Of a DNA stretch of 64,000 nt, positions 1-11,776 are shown in pieces. A program made the position numbers and the translations under genes. The notes under the pieces are model-generated. The model searched no databases and was not told the origin of the DNA. It worked only from the letters and a program-made list of their open reading frames with translations. Source of the stretch: Takifugu bimaculatus (Eukaryota; Chordata; Actinopteri; Tetraodontiformes; Tetraodontidae). The stretch spans positions 15,686,219 to 15,750,218 of the forward strand of contig CP034980.1 in assembly GCA_004026145.2 (NCBI GenBank), in the 5' to 3' direction. The first letter of the stretch is position 1; each line of letters starts with the position of its first letter.

Positions 1-125
1 CACCAATAAAAGAGCCTTTCGGCATTTCCTCTGGTACCGAGTAGCTCACTTGCCCAATGACGAATTTGAGAGAGAGAATCGAAATAAACAGCAGCAGATG
101 GACGTCCAATTGTTCTGTCCGCCAT
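1..125 (-). CDS. A13: clustered protocadherin (gamma-type) variable exon, 5' end only
   Basis: Only the start of the exon is visible; the rest lies beyond base 1. Read on the minus strand it gives a hydrophobic leader (VHLLLFISILSLKFVIG) followed by QVSYSVPEEMPKGSFIG, the standard opening of EC1 in this family. The only nearby ATG (123-125) is one base out of frame with the leader, and going upstream that frame meets a TGA before any ATG. The exon therefore has either a one-base indel in the signal-peptide region, a non-AUG start, or a sequence error. A conserved element lies about 250 bp upstream (374-391), as for its neighbours, so this was built as a normal promoter-exon unit. Identity as a cluster member is secure; its coding status is not. 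Confidence 0.7.
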   Translation of the reverse strand, partial: MADRTIGRPSAAVYFDSLSQIRHWASELLGTRGNAERLFYW

Positions 126-373
126 CGTAGCAAGATTCAACACGCAGTATTGCAGAGAAAAAAGCCTTCGAATGTGCAGTAATCCGTGCGATGTTTCCTG
201 GTTTTAAATAATTATCCGATCGAATAAAATTTAAAAAAATAAATGAATTATCCGTACAATGATTAGAGCGGTGCCCTTCGCAGTCCTCACTGTTCAAGGT
301 CTTTCTGTTGTTCTGGAGCTGAAATCATGAGGGAGGAATTGCTGATATCGTCCGCCTAAATTACACAGGCTGG

Positions 374-391
374 TCAACAGCGGCCCTAAGA
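374..391 (-). promoter_or_regulatory. Conserved sequence element (CSE/CTCF-like) of A13
   Basis: Minus-strand CTCTTAGGGCCGCTGTTG. It matches the element found upstream of every array A exon and lies about 250 bp from the A13 ATG. Confidence 0.75.
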
Positions 392-667
392 GTTCACTGT
401 GTTGAACTACAGGACTCCGGAAAAATAAAACAAAGCTTTTGTGCTTTTAACGATGTGTCTAACATCATACCGGATGTGAAAACTAGGTATTCACATGATG
501 CAATAAATCCTTTCACTATATCAATTTGAAGGGATGTATATGAAGAAGAAACTGTGTCAGGGAGCTCAAATTTAAAATAATTAAACAAATACTTTTTAAA
601 TAATTACATAAAAACTGTTCAAAGGTGGTGCATCCACTTCTATGCTGTTTATACCCGACCACTTCAT

Positions 668-776
668 ATCTTCTCTCTCTCTCTCTCTCTGGCTCTGGGT
701 CACTCTTTAGGTCTCTTTCTCTGCCTCTGTCTCTCTTTGTTCTCTCTCTCTCACTCTCTCTGCATCTGTCTCTCCA
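668..776. repeat. TC-rich low-complexity tract
   Basis: Mostly CT dinucleotides with interruptions. Simple sequence. Confidence 0.8.
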
Positions 777-1726
777 TCATTAACGACAAACCGTCATCGA
801 TGAACCTGATGTTCTTTAAAACCTGTAATTACATCTCCACTTTAAATCTAATGTATACAGTGATCACACAAAGTGGATGATCCGATTTATCATGAAATTT
901 AACTAAAACATCTTCAATTACAAATCACTCCTAAATTTAAGAAAAGCTGCATTGATCGCATAAATCACATGTGACCAAAACAGATAACACCAACACCTAT
1001 TCTTATTATAAACAGGTTTTCACTGAAGAAAACTACCAAATAATCATACAAACACGCACACATATGTTTTGTATGAAAAAGAAAGTGAACTGTTCCAATG
1101 AATGTGAGACAATCAGTAAAATGTCAACTGTTGTGTCCTGGCAATGAAGAGGACCGTCGCTGTCTATGGTGCTGAACTCTCTCAATGTATTCTGAAGAGT
1201 CTCCTTTGTGGTAATCCCAGCAATGTTTGCTTTTGATCACGTGTGCATTATAAAATACATCCTTTAACAGTGTAGAAAAATACACTAGAATGCTGTGCAA
1301 ATTCCACAGCTATTTCATGCCCTCCAGGTAAAATTCTCTCCTCTCAGAGTCCCAAACATGCACATTAGTTGAAACTGTGCATGGTGAGAATTCATTGCTA
1401 TAGTACTGCAACAGATCTTTTACTGGTCTGAGATAAATTTCTTTCATTCATCAGAAAACTGTACATACAGCATACAGGCAGCCCACAGTAATGCTGGAGA
1501 TGCTGCAGTTGACAGAAAAAATGTCACATCTCTCAACAGTAGAAAGCATTTGTGAATAAATATCACTGCTTTGCATGTTTGTCACATAAACTGTATGTGA
1601 TACATGGATGTCGCAAATATGAATAGGATGTACAACTTCCACTGAAAAACGGACCGTGGAAGGTTTACCTTTGCTATAACTGGACAAAAACTCACAACAC
1701 GGACATAAAAGATAATTAAAACTGAC

Positions 1727-4106
1727 CTCTAGAGGAGAGTCTGGTTCATCCAGGATGCTCTTTTCACTCTGAATCCTCTGCATGGTTCCTGTAGAACTGG
1801 GGTCCATTATCAGCACGTTCTGACTAGCAGCTCTGCCAAACTTACAGTCACTCTTTCTGGAGTCAGTGGTCCTGCACACCTCGTAGTTGTACACGTGTTG
1901 GAGAGTCCCTGTCCCCAAAGTGTCTGAGTAACGTGGTGGATAATATGGAATGACAGGCAGACTGGAGTGATACAGGATGCGAGACTGTCTCCACCTGTAG
2001 ATCTTGACTGATATAATAACCACTAAACAGGTGATGAAGAGGAAGGAGACCACAGCCAAAGCCAAGACTAAGTAAAAAGTCAGGTTGTCATTGTACTCCT
2101 TGTCGTGAGCAAAGTCAGTGAACTCTGACAGCACTTCAGGGAAGCTGTCGGCCACCTGCCACGTTCACAATGACTGTAGCTGAACGAGAGGGCTGCCCGT
2201 TGTCCTCCACGATAACACTCAGTCTTTGTTTGATGGCATCTTTATCAGACACTTGGCGGATGGTTCTGATCTCTCCATTCTGGAGGCCCACTTCAAACAG
2301 GGCCCTGTCTGTGGCTTTCTGCAGTTTATAGGAGAGCCAGGCATTCTGTCCAGAGTCCACATCAACAGCCACCACTTTAGTCACCAGGTAGCCCACATCT
2401 GCTGAACGAGGCACCATTTCAGCCACCATAGAGCCTCCAGTCTGGACCGGGTACAGCACCTGAGGGGGGTTATCGTTCTGGTCCTGGATCAGGATTTTCA
2501 CGCTCACGTTGCTGCTGAGTGGAGGAGAACCTCCATCCTGAGCTTTGACCAGGAAGTGAAAGTCTTTGATCTGCTCGTAGTCAAAAGAGCGCACTGCATG
2601 GACGACTCCACTATCGGCACTAACGGACACATATGAGGAGACTGGAACTCCGTTAACAGAGGAGTCCTCCAGGATGTAGGAAACACGAGCGTTCTGGTTC
2701 CAGTCAGCGTCTCTGGCTTTGACTGTGAATATAGAGAGACCTGGTGTGTTGTTTTCTACAATGTAGGCCTCATATGAGCTCCTCTCAAAGACAGGAGGGT
2801 TGTCATTGACATCAGAGATCTGTAAGGTGAGAGTGACGCTGCTGGAGAGGGAGGGCACTCCCTCATCAGAGCAGCTCACTGTGATGTTATACTCAGAAAA
2901 TTCTTCTCGGTTTAACTCACCGTCTGTGACTAAACTGAAAAACACCTTTGAAGTTAAGGAAATTGTGAACGGGAGGTTCTCTTTAATATAACAATGAACG
3001 TTTCCATTTTCACCTGAGTCTGGATCCTGAACATTCATCATAGTTAGAACAGTGCCTGGTTTGACATCTTCTGATATCCCGGATGACGTTGACATAATAT
3101 TAATAGCTGGTGGGTTATCATTTGTGTCTAGCACCTCGATAATAACTTTACAGACATCTGAATTTCCACCTTCATCCGACGCTTGGACATCTATCTCATA
3201 ATGGCGAATATTTTCATAATCAAGTGTTCCTGTTAACGTTACTTCGCCGTTTTCTTTATCGACATGAAACAATTCATGTGCGCCGTCAGGAGCGTTCGAG
3301 ATCGAATAGTAAATGCGCCCGTGAGGACCATCATCTGCGTCAGACGCACTCACAGTCGTTAAAACAGCTCCTTTTTGTGCATTTTCTTTCACATTAGCCT
3401 TAAATTCTGCCTGGGTACACACGGGTGCATTATCGTTCGCGTCCAGCACCGTGATAAGAACATTCACCGTCCCAGAGAGCTGCGGCTCTCCTCCGTCGGT
3501 CGCGGTCAGCGTCAAAGACAATCGCTCTTGTTTTTCTCGGTCGAGATGCCTCTTTAAAACCATCTCAATATTTCTGTTACTCCCGATTCTGTACGGATTT
3601 AAAGCAAACGCATCACTTGAACTGAGTGAATAGCCTCGGAGACCATTAACACCGACGTCATTATCGCTTGCCTTTTCTAAAATAAATTTCGACCCGATGT
3701 GTGCCAGTTCATTAATTTCAAATTCCATTTTGCTGTTTTTGAAACTCGGCGAGTTATCGTTAATATCTGTCACTTCCACAGTCACGCTGTAAAACTGCAT
3801 CGGATTTTCCAGAATTATTTGAATATCCAGCGAGCAGGGCGTCGTCTGTCTGCAGAGAGCTTCTCTGTCTATCCGCTCTTTGATTAAAAGGACTCCCCTC
3901 GCTTTATTCAGCTCGATGTAATCTGGACCTTCCCCTGTATATATACGAGCCTTTCCTGATTCCAACCGTTTCAGGTCGATGCCCAAATCCTGTGCGATGT
4001 TACCAACTAAAGAGCCTGTCGCCATTTCCTCGGGAATGCTGTAGCTGATCTGCCCGATCACCGATCTGAAGCAAACACACAGCAGCAACAGTACTCGCCG
4101 TGCCAT
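1727..4106 (-). CDS. A12: protocadherin gamma-type variable exon with one frameshift
   Basis: Neuronal cell-surface adhesion protein exon. The start is the ATG at 4106, which has A at -3 and G at +4 and opens a compact signal peptide (MARRVLLLLCVCFRSVIG). EC1 follows with QISYSIPEEM, then EC2-EC6 with the usual DxNDNxP and LDRE calcium motifs, a membrane helix and the array A tail ending SPLE. The donor is CTAGAG|GTCAGT at 1727/1726. An extra T at 2157 (GCCACC[T]GCC on the plus strand) shifts the frame just before the membrane helix, so as written the protein would be a truncated ectodomain. The exon length is 3n+1, as one insertion predicts. EC1-EC5 are the most divergent among A10-A12. It is either a recent null allele or pseudogene, or a base-call error; A8 carries the same insertion. 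Confidence 0.8.
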
Positions 4107-4931
4107 TGTTCTATTCGATTCTGCTGTGTACAAAAAAGGAAGAACTCAGCCGTCCAGTGAACAACAAAAGAAAAACATCCACAGATACGAGGAAAATAAA
4201 TAATTCCAGGATTTAATCCAGAACCCAAGCCCCCTTTTGTTCCCCGATGTCGTTTAAATCTTCTCACTGTTCCAAAACGTTCGACCTCGAGTGTTTCCCT
4301 TCCTCGGTATCATCTCGTTATAATGTGGGAAGAACGGCTGCAGTGAGCTGTTAAATCTCAGCACACTGGTCAACAGCGTCCCTGTGAGCCTGAGTCACTG
4401 AACTGCACCTGTTTTCCACACTATTACCAAAATACTGTATGTCACAGTTTCCACTTTCCCTTTGTCACAGCACATAAAATAACGCCACTCAGTTTTCTGA
4501 CAGGAAATGGGCTATATTAGTATAGAAAAAAAAAATCAAATGTGTACGTTTTCATAGGTATTTTACTCAATATGAAGAGATGTGAAAACAACAACAAATC
4601 ATGCCACAGCACAGTGACAGTAAATGGTTATATATCCAGCTGAATCGCAAGACTCCTCAAGATGATTTAATGAAAATTAATAGTTTTAGCTCCGTGTGGC
4701 ATCTGTATGATGATTAAAAGAGTGCGTGGAGACAAAAAACATTCATAACCAGCAGACATACAGTATGAAGGTTCATTTAGGAAACCCGTATGTGAACCAG
4801 TCACTGGAGCTGTCCACAAACTGTAGTTCTGAAAATGTTTCAAGGGTCAGAAATCAGCAAATCATATAACTTCAGCGAAGGCCCTTTCTCATAGATGATA
4901 TGAGGAGTAAAAAACATGTAAAAGCCCTCAC
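4107..4931. other. Spacer between A11 and A12
   Basis: Contains the A12 promoter region with its conserved element at 4370-4388 and the downstream intron start of A11. Nothing else recognised. Confidence 0.7.
4370..4388 (-). promoter_or_regulatory. CSE/CTCF-like element of A12
   Basis: Plus strand TCAACAGCGTCCCTGTGAG, 264 bp upstream of the A12 ATG. It is one of the series shared by array A. Confidence 0.8.
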
Positions 4932-7358
4932 CTCTAGAGGAGAGTCTGGTTCATCCAGGATGCTCTTTTCACTCTGAATCCTCTGCATGGTTCCTGTAGA
5001 ACTGGGGTCCATTATCAGCACATTCTGACTAGCAGCTCTGCCAAACTTACAGTCACTCTTTCTGGAGTCAGTGGTCCTGCACACCTCGTAGTTGTACACG
5101 TGTTGGAGAGTCCCTGTCCCCAAAGTGTCTGAGTAACGTGGTGGATAATATGGAATGACAGGCAGACTGGAGTGATACAGGATGCGAGACTGTCTCCACC
5201 TGTAGATCTTGACTGATATAATAACCACTAAACAGGTGATGAAGAGGAAGGAGACCACAGCCAAAGCCAAGACTAAGTAAAAAGTCAGGTTGTCATTGTA
5301 CTCCTTGTCGTGTGCAAAGTCAGTGAACTCTGACAGCACTTCAGGGAAGCTGTCGGCCACCGCCACGTTCACAATGACTGTAGCTGAACGAGAGGGCTGC
5401 CCGTTGTCCTCCACGATAACACTCAGTCTTTGTTTGACGGCATCTTTATCAGACACTTGGCGGATGGTTCTGATCTCTCCATTCTGGAGGCCCACTTCAA
5501 ACAGGGCCCTGTCTGTGGCTTTCTGCAGTTTATAGGAGAGCCAGGCATTCTGTCCAGAGTCCACATCAACAGCCACCACTTTAGTCACCAGGTAGCCCAC
5601 ATCTGCTGAACGAGGCACCATTTCAGCCACCATAGAGCCTCCAGTCTGGACCGGGTACAGAACCTGAGGGGGGTTATCGTTCTGGTCCTGGATCAGGATT
5701 TTCACAGTCACGTTGCTGCTGAGTGGAAGAGAACCTCCATCCTGAGCTTTGACACTAAATACCAGCTGCTTAATCTGTTCATAATCAAACGAGCGTGTTG
5801 CCTGTATCACTCCGCTTTCAGAGTTTATTGACAGAAAAGAGGAAACTAGAACGCCATCCACCTGCGCATCATCCAGGAAGTATGAAATCCGCGCATTTTG
5901 GCTCCAGTCCGCATCTTGCGCACTGACATGGGATATCGATATTCCCGGGGCGTTGTTTTCAGTAATATAAGCGGAGTAACTAGGTTTTGTAAAGAGCGGA
6001 GCGTTGTCGTTAATATCGGAGATCCTGACGTGTAAAGTCGTTTCAGCAGAAAGCGGGGGCGATCCTGAGTCGGTTGCAGTAACAGTTATGTTGTATTCTG
6101 CTTTCAATTCACGATCAAAAGCAGCATCTGACAACAAATTGTAGTAACTTGTCAAAGAAGAATAGATTTTGAAAGGAAGCCTTTGTTCTATTGAACATGT
6201 TATCTGCCCGTTTCTTTCGGAGTCGGCATCCTTCACATTAAAAACAGCAATCGTCGTGCCTGGGGGCACATCTTCGGATACCAGGCTAGAAAATGACATT
6301 ATATTAATAACTGGGGCGTTATCGTTTATATCAACTACATCGATGACGACTTTAGATGCGTCACTTAGGCCTCCCTGATCTTTGGCGATCACTCTAATTT
6401 CGTATTTTCTGTCTTTTTCAAAATCGATTTTATCTCTGACTGTAATTTTGCCAGTTGAACTGTTAATTTCGAATTTTTCGCTCGATTTTCCCTTCACTAT
6501 GGATAAGCTGTAAGTAACTGCACCATTAGAACCACTATCCGCATCTGAAGCATTGACTGTGGTAATGTAAGTGCCTATAGGTGCATTCTCTATAACCGTA
6601 GCAGTGTACAGCGATTGATTAAAAACCGGAGGATTGTCATTGACATCGAGAACTTTAATCTCAATATTTACTGTCCCAGATCGTTGAGGAGTTCCTCCGT
6701 CCACTGCAATAAGCTTTAGAGAGAGATTCGGATTCAGCTCCCTGTCTAATGGTTTCTGCAAAATCATGACAGCGAATTTGATTCCGTCAGCGTTTGAGTG
6801 TTGTTTCAGAGCGAAATGATCATTTGGGCTCAATGTGTATTGCTGCAGCGTGTTTATTCCTGCGTCAGGGTCATATGCGCTGTCCAAGTCGAAGTGCGAT
6901 CCTATTGTTGCAGATTCACTAATTTCCAGATTAACCACGTTGTTTTTAAAAGCAGGAGAATGATCGTTCACGTCCAATATTTCCACCGTCACCCTGTGGA
7001 GTTCGATCGGGTTCTCTAAAATAATTTCAAAGCTGAAGCTGCACGGCGACACGTCTCCACAGATCTCTTCGCGGTCGATTCTCTCCTTCACCACTAGAAG
7101 CCCTTTGTCTGCCTTCAGCTCGGTGTACTGATTGTTTTCTCCGGTCACAATACGGGCTCGACCAGAGCGAAGTCTGCTCAGATCCAAGCCAAGATCCTGT
7201 GCTACATTACCGATAAATGAGCCCCTTTTCATTTCCTCCGGCACCGAGTAGCGGATTTGGCCGTCAGTGGTCAAAAGCATGCAGACGAAAAATAACACTT
7301 GCCATGTAAATGTCCAGCACGACACCCATTTTGTCCCCGAGTGCGAACCTGTCTCCAT
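4932..7358 (-). CDS. pcdhg: A11: intact protocadherin gamma-type variable exon
   Basis: 809 codons, uninterrupted from the ATG at 7358 to the donor CTAGAG|GTGAGG (4932/4931), ending in phase 0. Upstream in-frame codons give only a TTG, so the ATG beginning METGSHSG is preferred. Approximate layout: signal peptide 1-33, EC1 34-135 (QIRYSVPEEM to DVNDHSPAF), EC2 to 243, EC3 to 348, EC4 to 450, EC5 to 560, EC6 to 685, membrane helix 691-716, cytoplasmic part 717-809. Calcium-binding DxNDN, DxD and LDRE motifs are present in the repeats. EC1-EC5 are distinctive, while EC6 to the end matches the array consensus. It would be a homophilic neuronal adhesion isoform once joined to the downstream constant exons. 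The codons after SPLE that stay open in genomic DNA are intron. Confidence 0.92.
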
Positions 7359-8396
7359 GTCGTAAATAATAAAATCCAGAAGATGAATGACATCCAAAGG
7401 AAAACAATGTTGTGGCTCAGTTCACTGTATGATTACAACATCATTTTAAAGAATGCTCCTTCAAAAACGTCTGTTTCTCTGTCGATCTGCAGCACGTATG
7501 ACGACGGTGAGACTTCTCTCTCTCTCTCCTGCCTCATCCTCCAACAGCTCACTTCGTTCTACTAATCAACAGCGTCCCTTAGAGTCCAAAACTGGGAAAG
7601 ACCAGGGTTTTTCCAATAAGAGTCTTCGACTTTTGGCCTGGAATATGAATTTAAAATGCCCTAAACCTTCATTAAATTAAGAGGCGTTTTTCCTGAGCCA
7701 GAGATGTGACGTGAAGATTCTAATTTCTCACAATAGAAGGTGACTACTGACTGATTCAAGACAAACTACATAATAGTTTTGTTGAAGACAGAAATAGGGC
7801 CTCAAAAAATAATTTAAAGAATGATAACAGCACAATGTATAGATTTAGTCAAATAGGGATTTGGTAGTCCATATATTATTTATGTTGCAAACAATGACAG
7901 ATATGTTTACTTTCATAGACATCTGGATTTGTTCATAGGCACACTAATTAAATTAATGAGGTGATTAAAATGTCTCTTTGTGATGTTTTTTAGAAAAAGT
8001 ATTCTGACAGCCTACCATCACAGCACTATACATTCTTCAACCAGGTTATCAATATTAACAGTGTGACAATATATTATCAATATTTAGGTGAACCTCAGCC
8101 AGTCTGTGACTGCACGATCCTTAACACAGACCAAAATATCATATGAACATTCAAAGCAGATGATGGAATATATACAGCTAAAAATCTCAAAGGTCAGATG
8201 GGCTCAAACCTAGCAGCATATCAAGGTTCATATAGAAAAACAATGTGCAATCCAGTCACTGCAGATGTCCACGGACTTTAGATCTGAAACTCATTCATAG
8301 GTCAGAATTTCAAGATTTCTCAGCAAACAATTCTATGCAGTCAATCCCACTTTTCACAGAAAGAATAACAAGTAAATATCATGCCAAAGCCCTCAC
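7359..8396. other. Spacer between A10 and A11
   Basis: Contains the A11 conserved element (7566-7584). The remaining AT-rich sequence shows no gene. Confidence 0.7.
7566..7584 (-). promoter_or_regulatory. CSE/CTCF-like element of A11
   Basis: Minus strand CTCTAAGGGACGCTGTTGA, 208 bp upstream of the ATG. This is the cleanest form of the array A element. Confidence 0.85.
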
Positions 8397-10828
8397 CTCT
8401 AGAGGAGAGTCTGGTTCATCCATGATGCTCTTTTCACTCTGAATCCTCTGCATGGTTCCTGTAGAACTGGGGTCCATTATCAGCACGTTCTGACTAGCAG
8501 CTCTGCCAAACTTACAGTCACTCTTTCTGGAGTCAGTGGTCCTGCACACCTCGTAGTTGTACACGTGTTGGAGAGTCCCTGTCCCCAAAGTGTCTGAGTA
8601 ACGTGGTGGATAATATGGAATGACAGGCAGACTGGAGTGATACAGGATGCGAGACTGTCTCCACCTGTAGATCTTGACTGATATAATAACCACTAAACAG
8701 GTGATGAAGAGGAAGGAGACCACAGCCAAAGCCAAGACTAAGTAAAAAGTCAGGTTGTCATTGTACTCCTTGTCGTGAGCAAAGTCAGTGAACTCTGACA
8801 GCACTTCAGGGAAGCTGTCGGCCACCGCCACGTTCACAATGACTGTAGCTGAACGAGAGGGCTGCCCGTTGTCCTCCACGATGACACTCAGTCTTTGTTT
8901 GACGGCATCTTTATCAGACACTTGGCGGATGGTTCTGATCTCTCCATTCTGGAGGCCCACTTCAAACAGGGCCCTGTCTGTGGCTTTCTGCAGTTTATAG
9001 GAGAGCCAGGCATTCTGTCCAGAGTCCACATCAACAGCCACCACTTTAGTCACCAGGTAGCCCACATCTGCTGAACGAGGCACCATTTCAGCCACCATGG
9101 AGCCTCCAGTCTGGACCGGGTACAGAACCTGAGGGGGATTATCGTTCTGGTCCTGGATCAGGATTTTCACTGTAGCCATTGAGCTGAGCGGAGGGGATCC
9201 AGCATCACGAGCAGTCACATTAAACTCAAACCACTTGATTTGCTCATAATCAAACGATCTTACTGCATGAATGACTCCATTTTCTGAATTTACAGAGACT
9301 AAGGTCGACACAGCAATCCCATTAATCTCTTTCTCTTCTAGAAAGTAAGACACGCGAGCATTTTGACCCCAGTCTGCATCTGTAGCACTGATCGCAAACA
9401 CAGAGAATCCAGGAGAGTTGTTTTCAGGAAGAGCTTTTGCTGTATTCTGCCTGATCAAACTTTGGTGGACTGTCATTCACATCCGAGACTTTCACATTGA
9501 TATTCTTAGTGTTTGACAGAGGTGGAGAGCCTTGGTCAGAGACAGTTATAGTGATATTGTACTCGGGAACACTCTCTCTATCCAGGAATGTTTCCGTCAC
9601 TATGGAGTAATAGCCTGTTAATGAAGACTCCATTTTGAAAGGTACGTCAGAGTTAATGGAGCACTTCACAACACCGTTACGCTCAGAATCAGCATCATCA
9701 ACGTTGACAACAGCTATAGTTGTTCCTGGAGGAGAATCCTCTGATATGGAATTGAGTGAATGACATCATCTGTATTGTGGGAATGTTGTCATTCTCATCA
9801 ATAATCTGAATAATCACTTTGCACGTGTCTGTATATCCGCCGTGATCACTGGCCTGAACGTTTAACTGATACGTTTTGGATTTTTCAAAATCTAATTTAC
9901 CCACAACTTTAATCTCTCCGGTCTGAGAGTCTATCACGAAGATGTTAGATGCCTCTATGGCAACATATTGGATTGAGTAAGACACCTCCCCGTTTGCACC
10001 GGTATCTGCGTCATTTGCCTTAACCGTAGTTACAACAGTTCCTTCGGCGGAATTCTCCTTGATATCAGCTTTATAAACAGGTTGGCTACACACAGGAGCA
10101 TTATCATTAGCATCTAGCACAGTAATGTGGATGCGAACTGTCCCTGATCTGCGCGGCTCTCCTCCATCTGAACCAATCAGCACCAGTGTGTGCGTCTCCT
10201 GTTTCTCTCGGTCTAACGCGTTCTGTAAAACCATTTCAATAAATTTTTCACCATCAGGTTGGCTGTGCACTTCCAATTTGAAATGATCTGATGGTTTCAG
10301 TGTATATTTCTGAATATCATTAACACCGACGTCAGCATCACTTGCTCTCACCAAAGAGAAACGCGTTCCAGATGCAACACTTTCAGCGATTTTCAAATGG
10401 ATTTCTTCTTTCGGGAAAGACGGGCTGTTGTCGTTCACATCTATTACCTCGACTGTTACTCGATAAAGCTGGATGGGGTTTTCTAAAATCAGCTCAAAAC
10501 TGAAACTACAGGGCGTCGTCTTTCCACACAGCTCTTCTCGGTCGATCCGCTCTTTTATAACCAGGGTGCCTTTGTCTTTGTTCAAATCCACAAATTGTCG
10601 CCCTCCTTTTGCAATAATACGAGCGTTACCTGTCACAAGCCTCGATACATCCACACCTAAATCTCTAGCAATGTTCCCGACCACAGATCCCACCGCCTGC
10701 TCCTCCGGAACGGAATATCGAGCCTGCCCAGCCACCAAGATCAGCTTGTACAGACAAACAATGACGATCAGTTGTTGCCATCGGCCTCTGCGAACGTTGA
10801 TCCACGAACAATCCATTTTAAATCCCAT
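8397..10828 (-). CDS. A10: protocadherin gamma-type variable exon with two frameshifts
   Basis: Start ATG 10828 (MGFKMDCSWINVRRGRW), signal peptide to about residue 34, then QARYSVPEEQAVGSVVG, an EC1 opening shared only with A8. Six EC repeats, a membrane helix and the common tail follow, with donor CTAGAG|GTGAGG at 8397/8396. Compared with A8 there is an extra T near 9435-9438 (EC5 start) and another at 9752-9753 (EC4 start); the exon length is 3n+2, as two insertions predict. A8 is a near-copy over the whole exon and its promoter, and each is intact where the other has these EC4/EC5 shifts. That argues that the two changes here are recent or technical. As read, the product would end in EC4. 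Tail variant: SIMDEPD instead of SILDEPD. Confidence 0.8.
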
Positions 10829-11776
10829 GATGATTCAATTCAAAGTAAACCTGGCGTAATTACATCCAAGTAGAGAAAAAAATGCGCCTTGTCCCCACAA
10901 AAACTCCGCAAAAGAGACAAACGTTCGATGGTGACGACGAATCTTGTCGTGTTTTCCAGCAGTGAACAGTGAACTGCATTAAAAGGGAGGACTGCTGCGC
11001 TGCTGACGCGTTATTAACTCAGCCATGTATCAACAGCGGCGCTCAGAGCCCATCTATGGTAATGTCTGCCATAAGGATATTAAACTGCCTTTAATAAATA
11101 TCATTTTAAGTTAAACATTAAATACCCGTGGAAAGTCTGGATGGTTTAAAAATGCTTAATAAAAATACGCGATCAATTATGCCCTCCAATTGGGCGAGTG
11201 GGCAATAACAAAACAACTCATAAAATGAAAACTTTCAGCACAACAGTAAACACAAGAGTGACAATAACTCAATTTCCGCCAGACTAATGAAGACAAAAGC
11301 AGGTCGACGAGACAAAAAATATGTAAAAAGAAGAAGTATGTAAATATTTTGTGCTTATATTCTAAAGTCCAAAATGTAAGAAATAAAATCAAAATTTAAT
11401 AATTAAACTTTATAGCATAGCTACAAAAAAGCACAATAAAAACAACACCACGGAATTAATTCTGAATAAATATATATATATTATAGATACATTTTCCATA
11501 TCTATAAATATATAATTAATGAATATACATCATTTATGTATTTATCTATTTATTCATTTAATTCTTTATAGTATGAAGAGAGCGTGTGCCATTAAAACAC
11601 AACATTAAATAGAGTTTTGTTTGAAAGTTTCAGTACCATGGACAGAGGTAACAGACGACTCATTGGAAGGCAGGAAGCAAATATCAGCAGTGTCACATTT
11701 TAACACATTCATATCACACACAGTTAAACAAAACTGAAGCAGATTAAGGATTATTGGGAAACTTCACATCACTTAC
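10829..11776. other. Spacer between A9 and A10
   Basis: The first roughly 290 bp (to about 11120), including the conserved element at 11030-11048, are nearly identical to 17280-17572 upstream of A8. Then comes an AT-rich stretch (11130-11570). The last roughly 200 bp resemble 18020-18219 downstream of A7. Confidence 0.75.
11030..11048 (-). promoter_or_regulatory. CSE/CTCF-like element of A10
   Basis: Plus strand TCAACAGCGGCGCTCAGAG, 202 bp upstream of the ATG. It carries GGCG where most copies have GTCC, a form shared with A8. Confidence 0.8.

Larger units (their letters stand above)
126..1726. other. Spacer between A12 and A13
   Basis: Holds the A13 conserved element (374-391) and a TC-rich low-complexity tract (668-776). 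I see no other gene, RNA or mobile element. The minus-strand frame running into 1451 is only intron read-through from A12. Confidence 0.7.
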
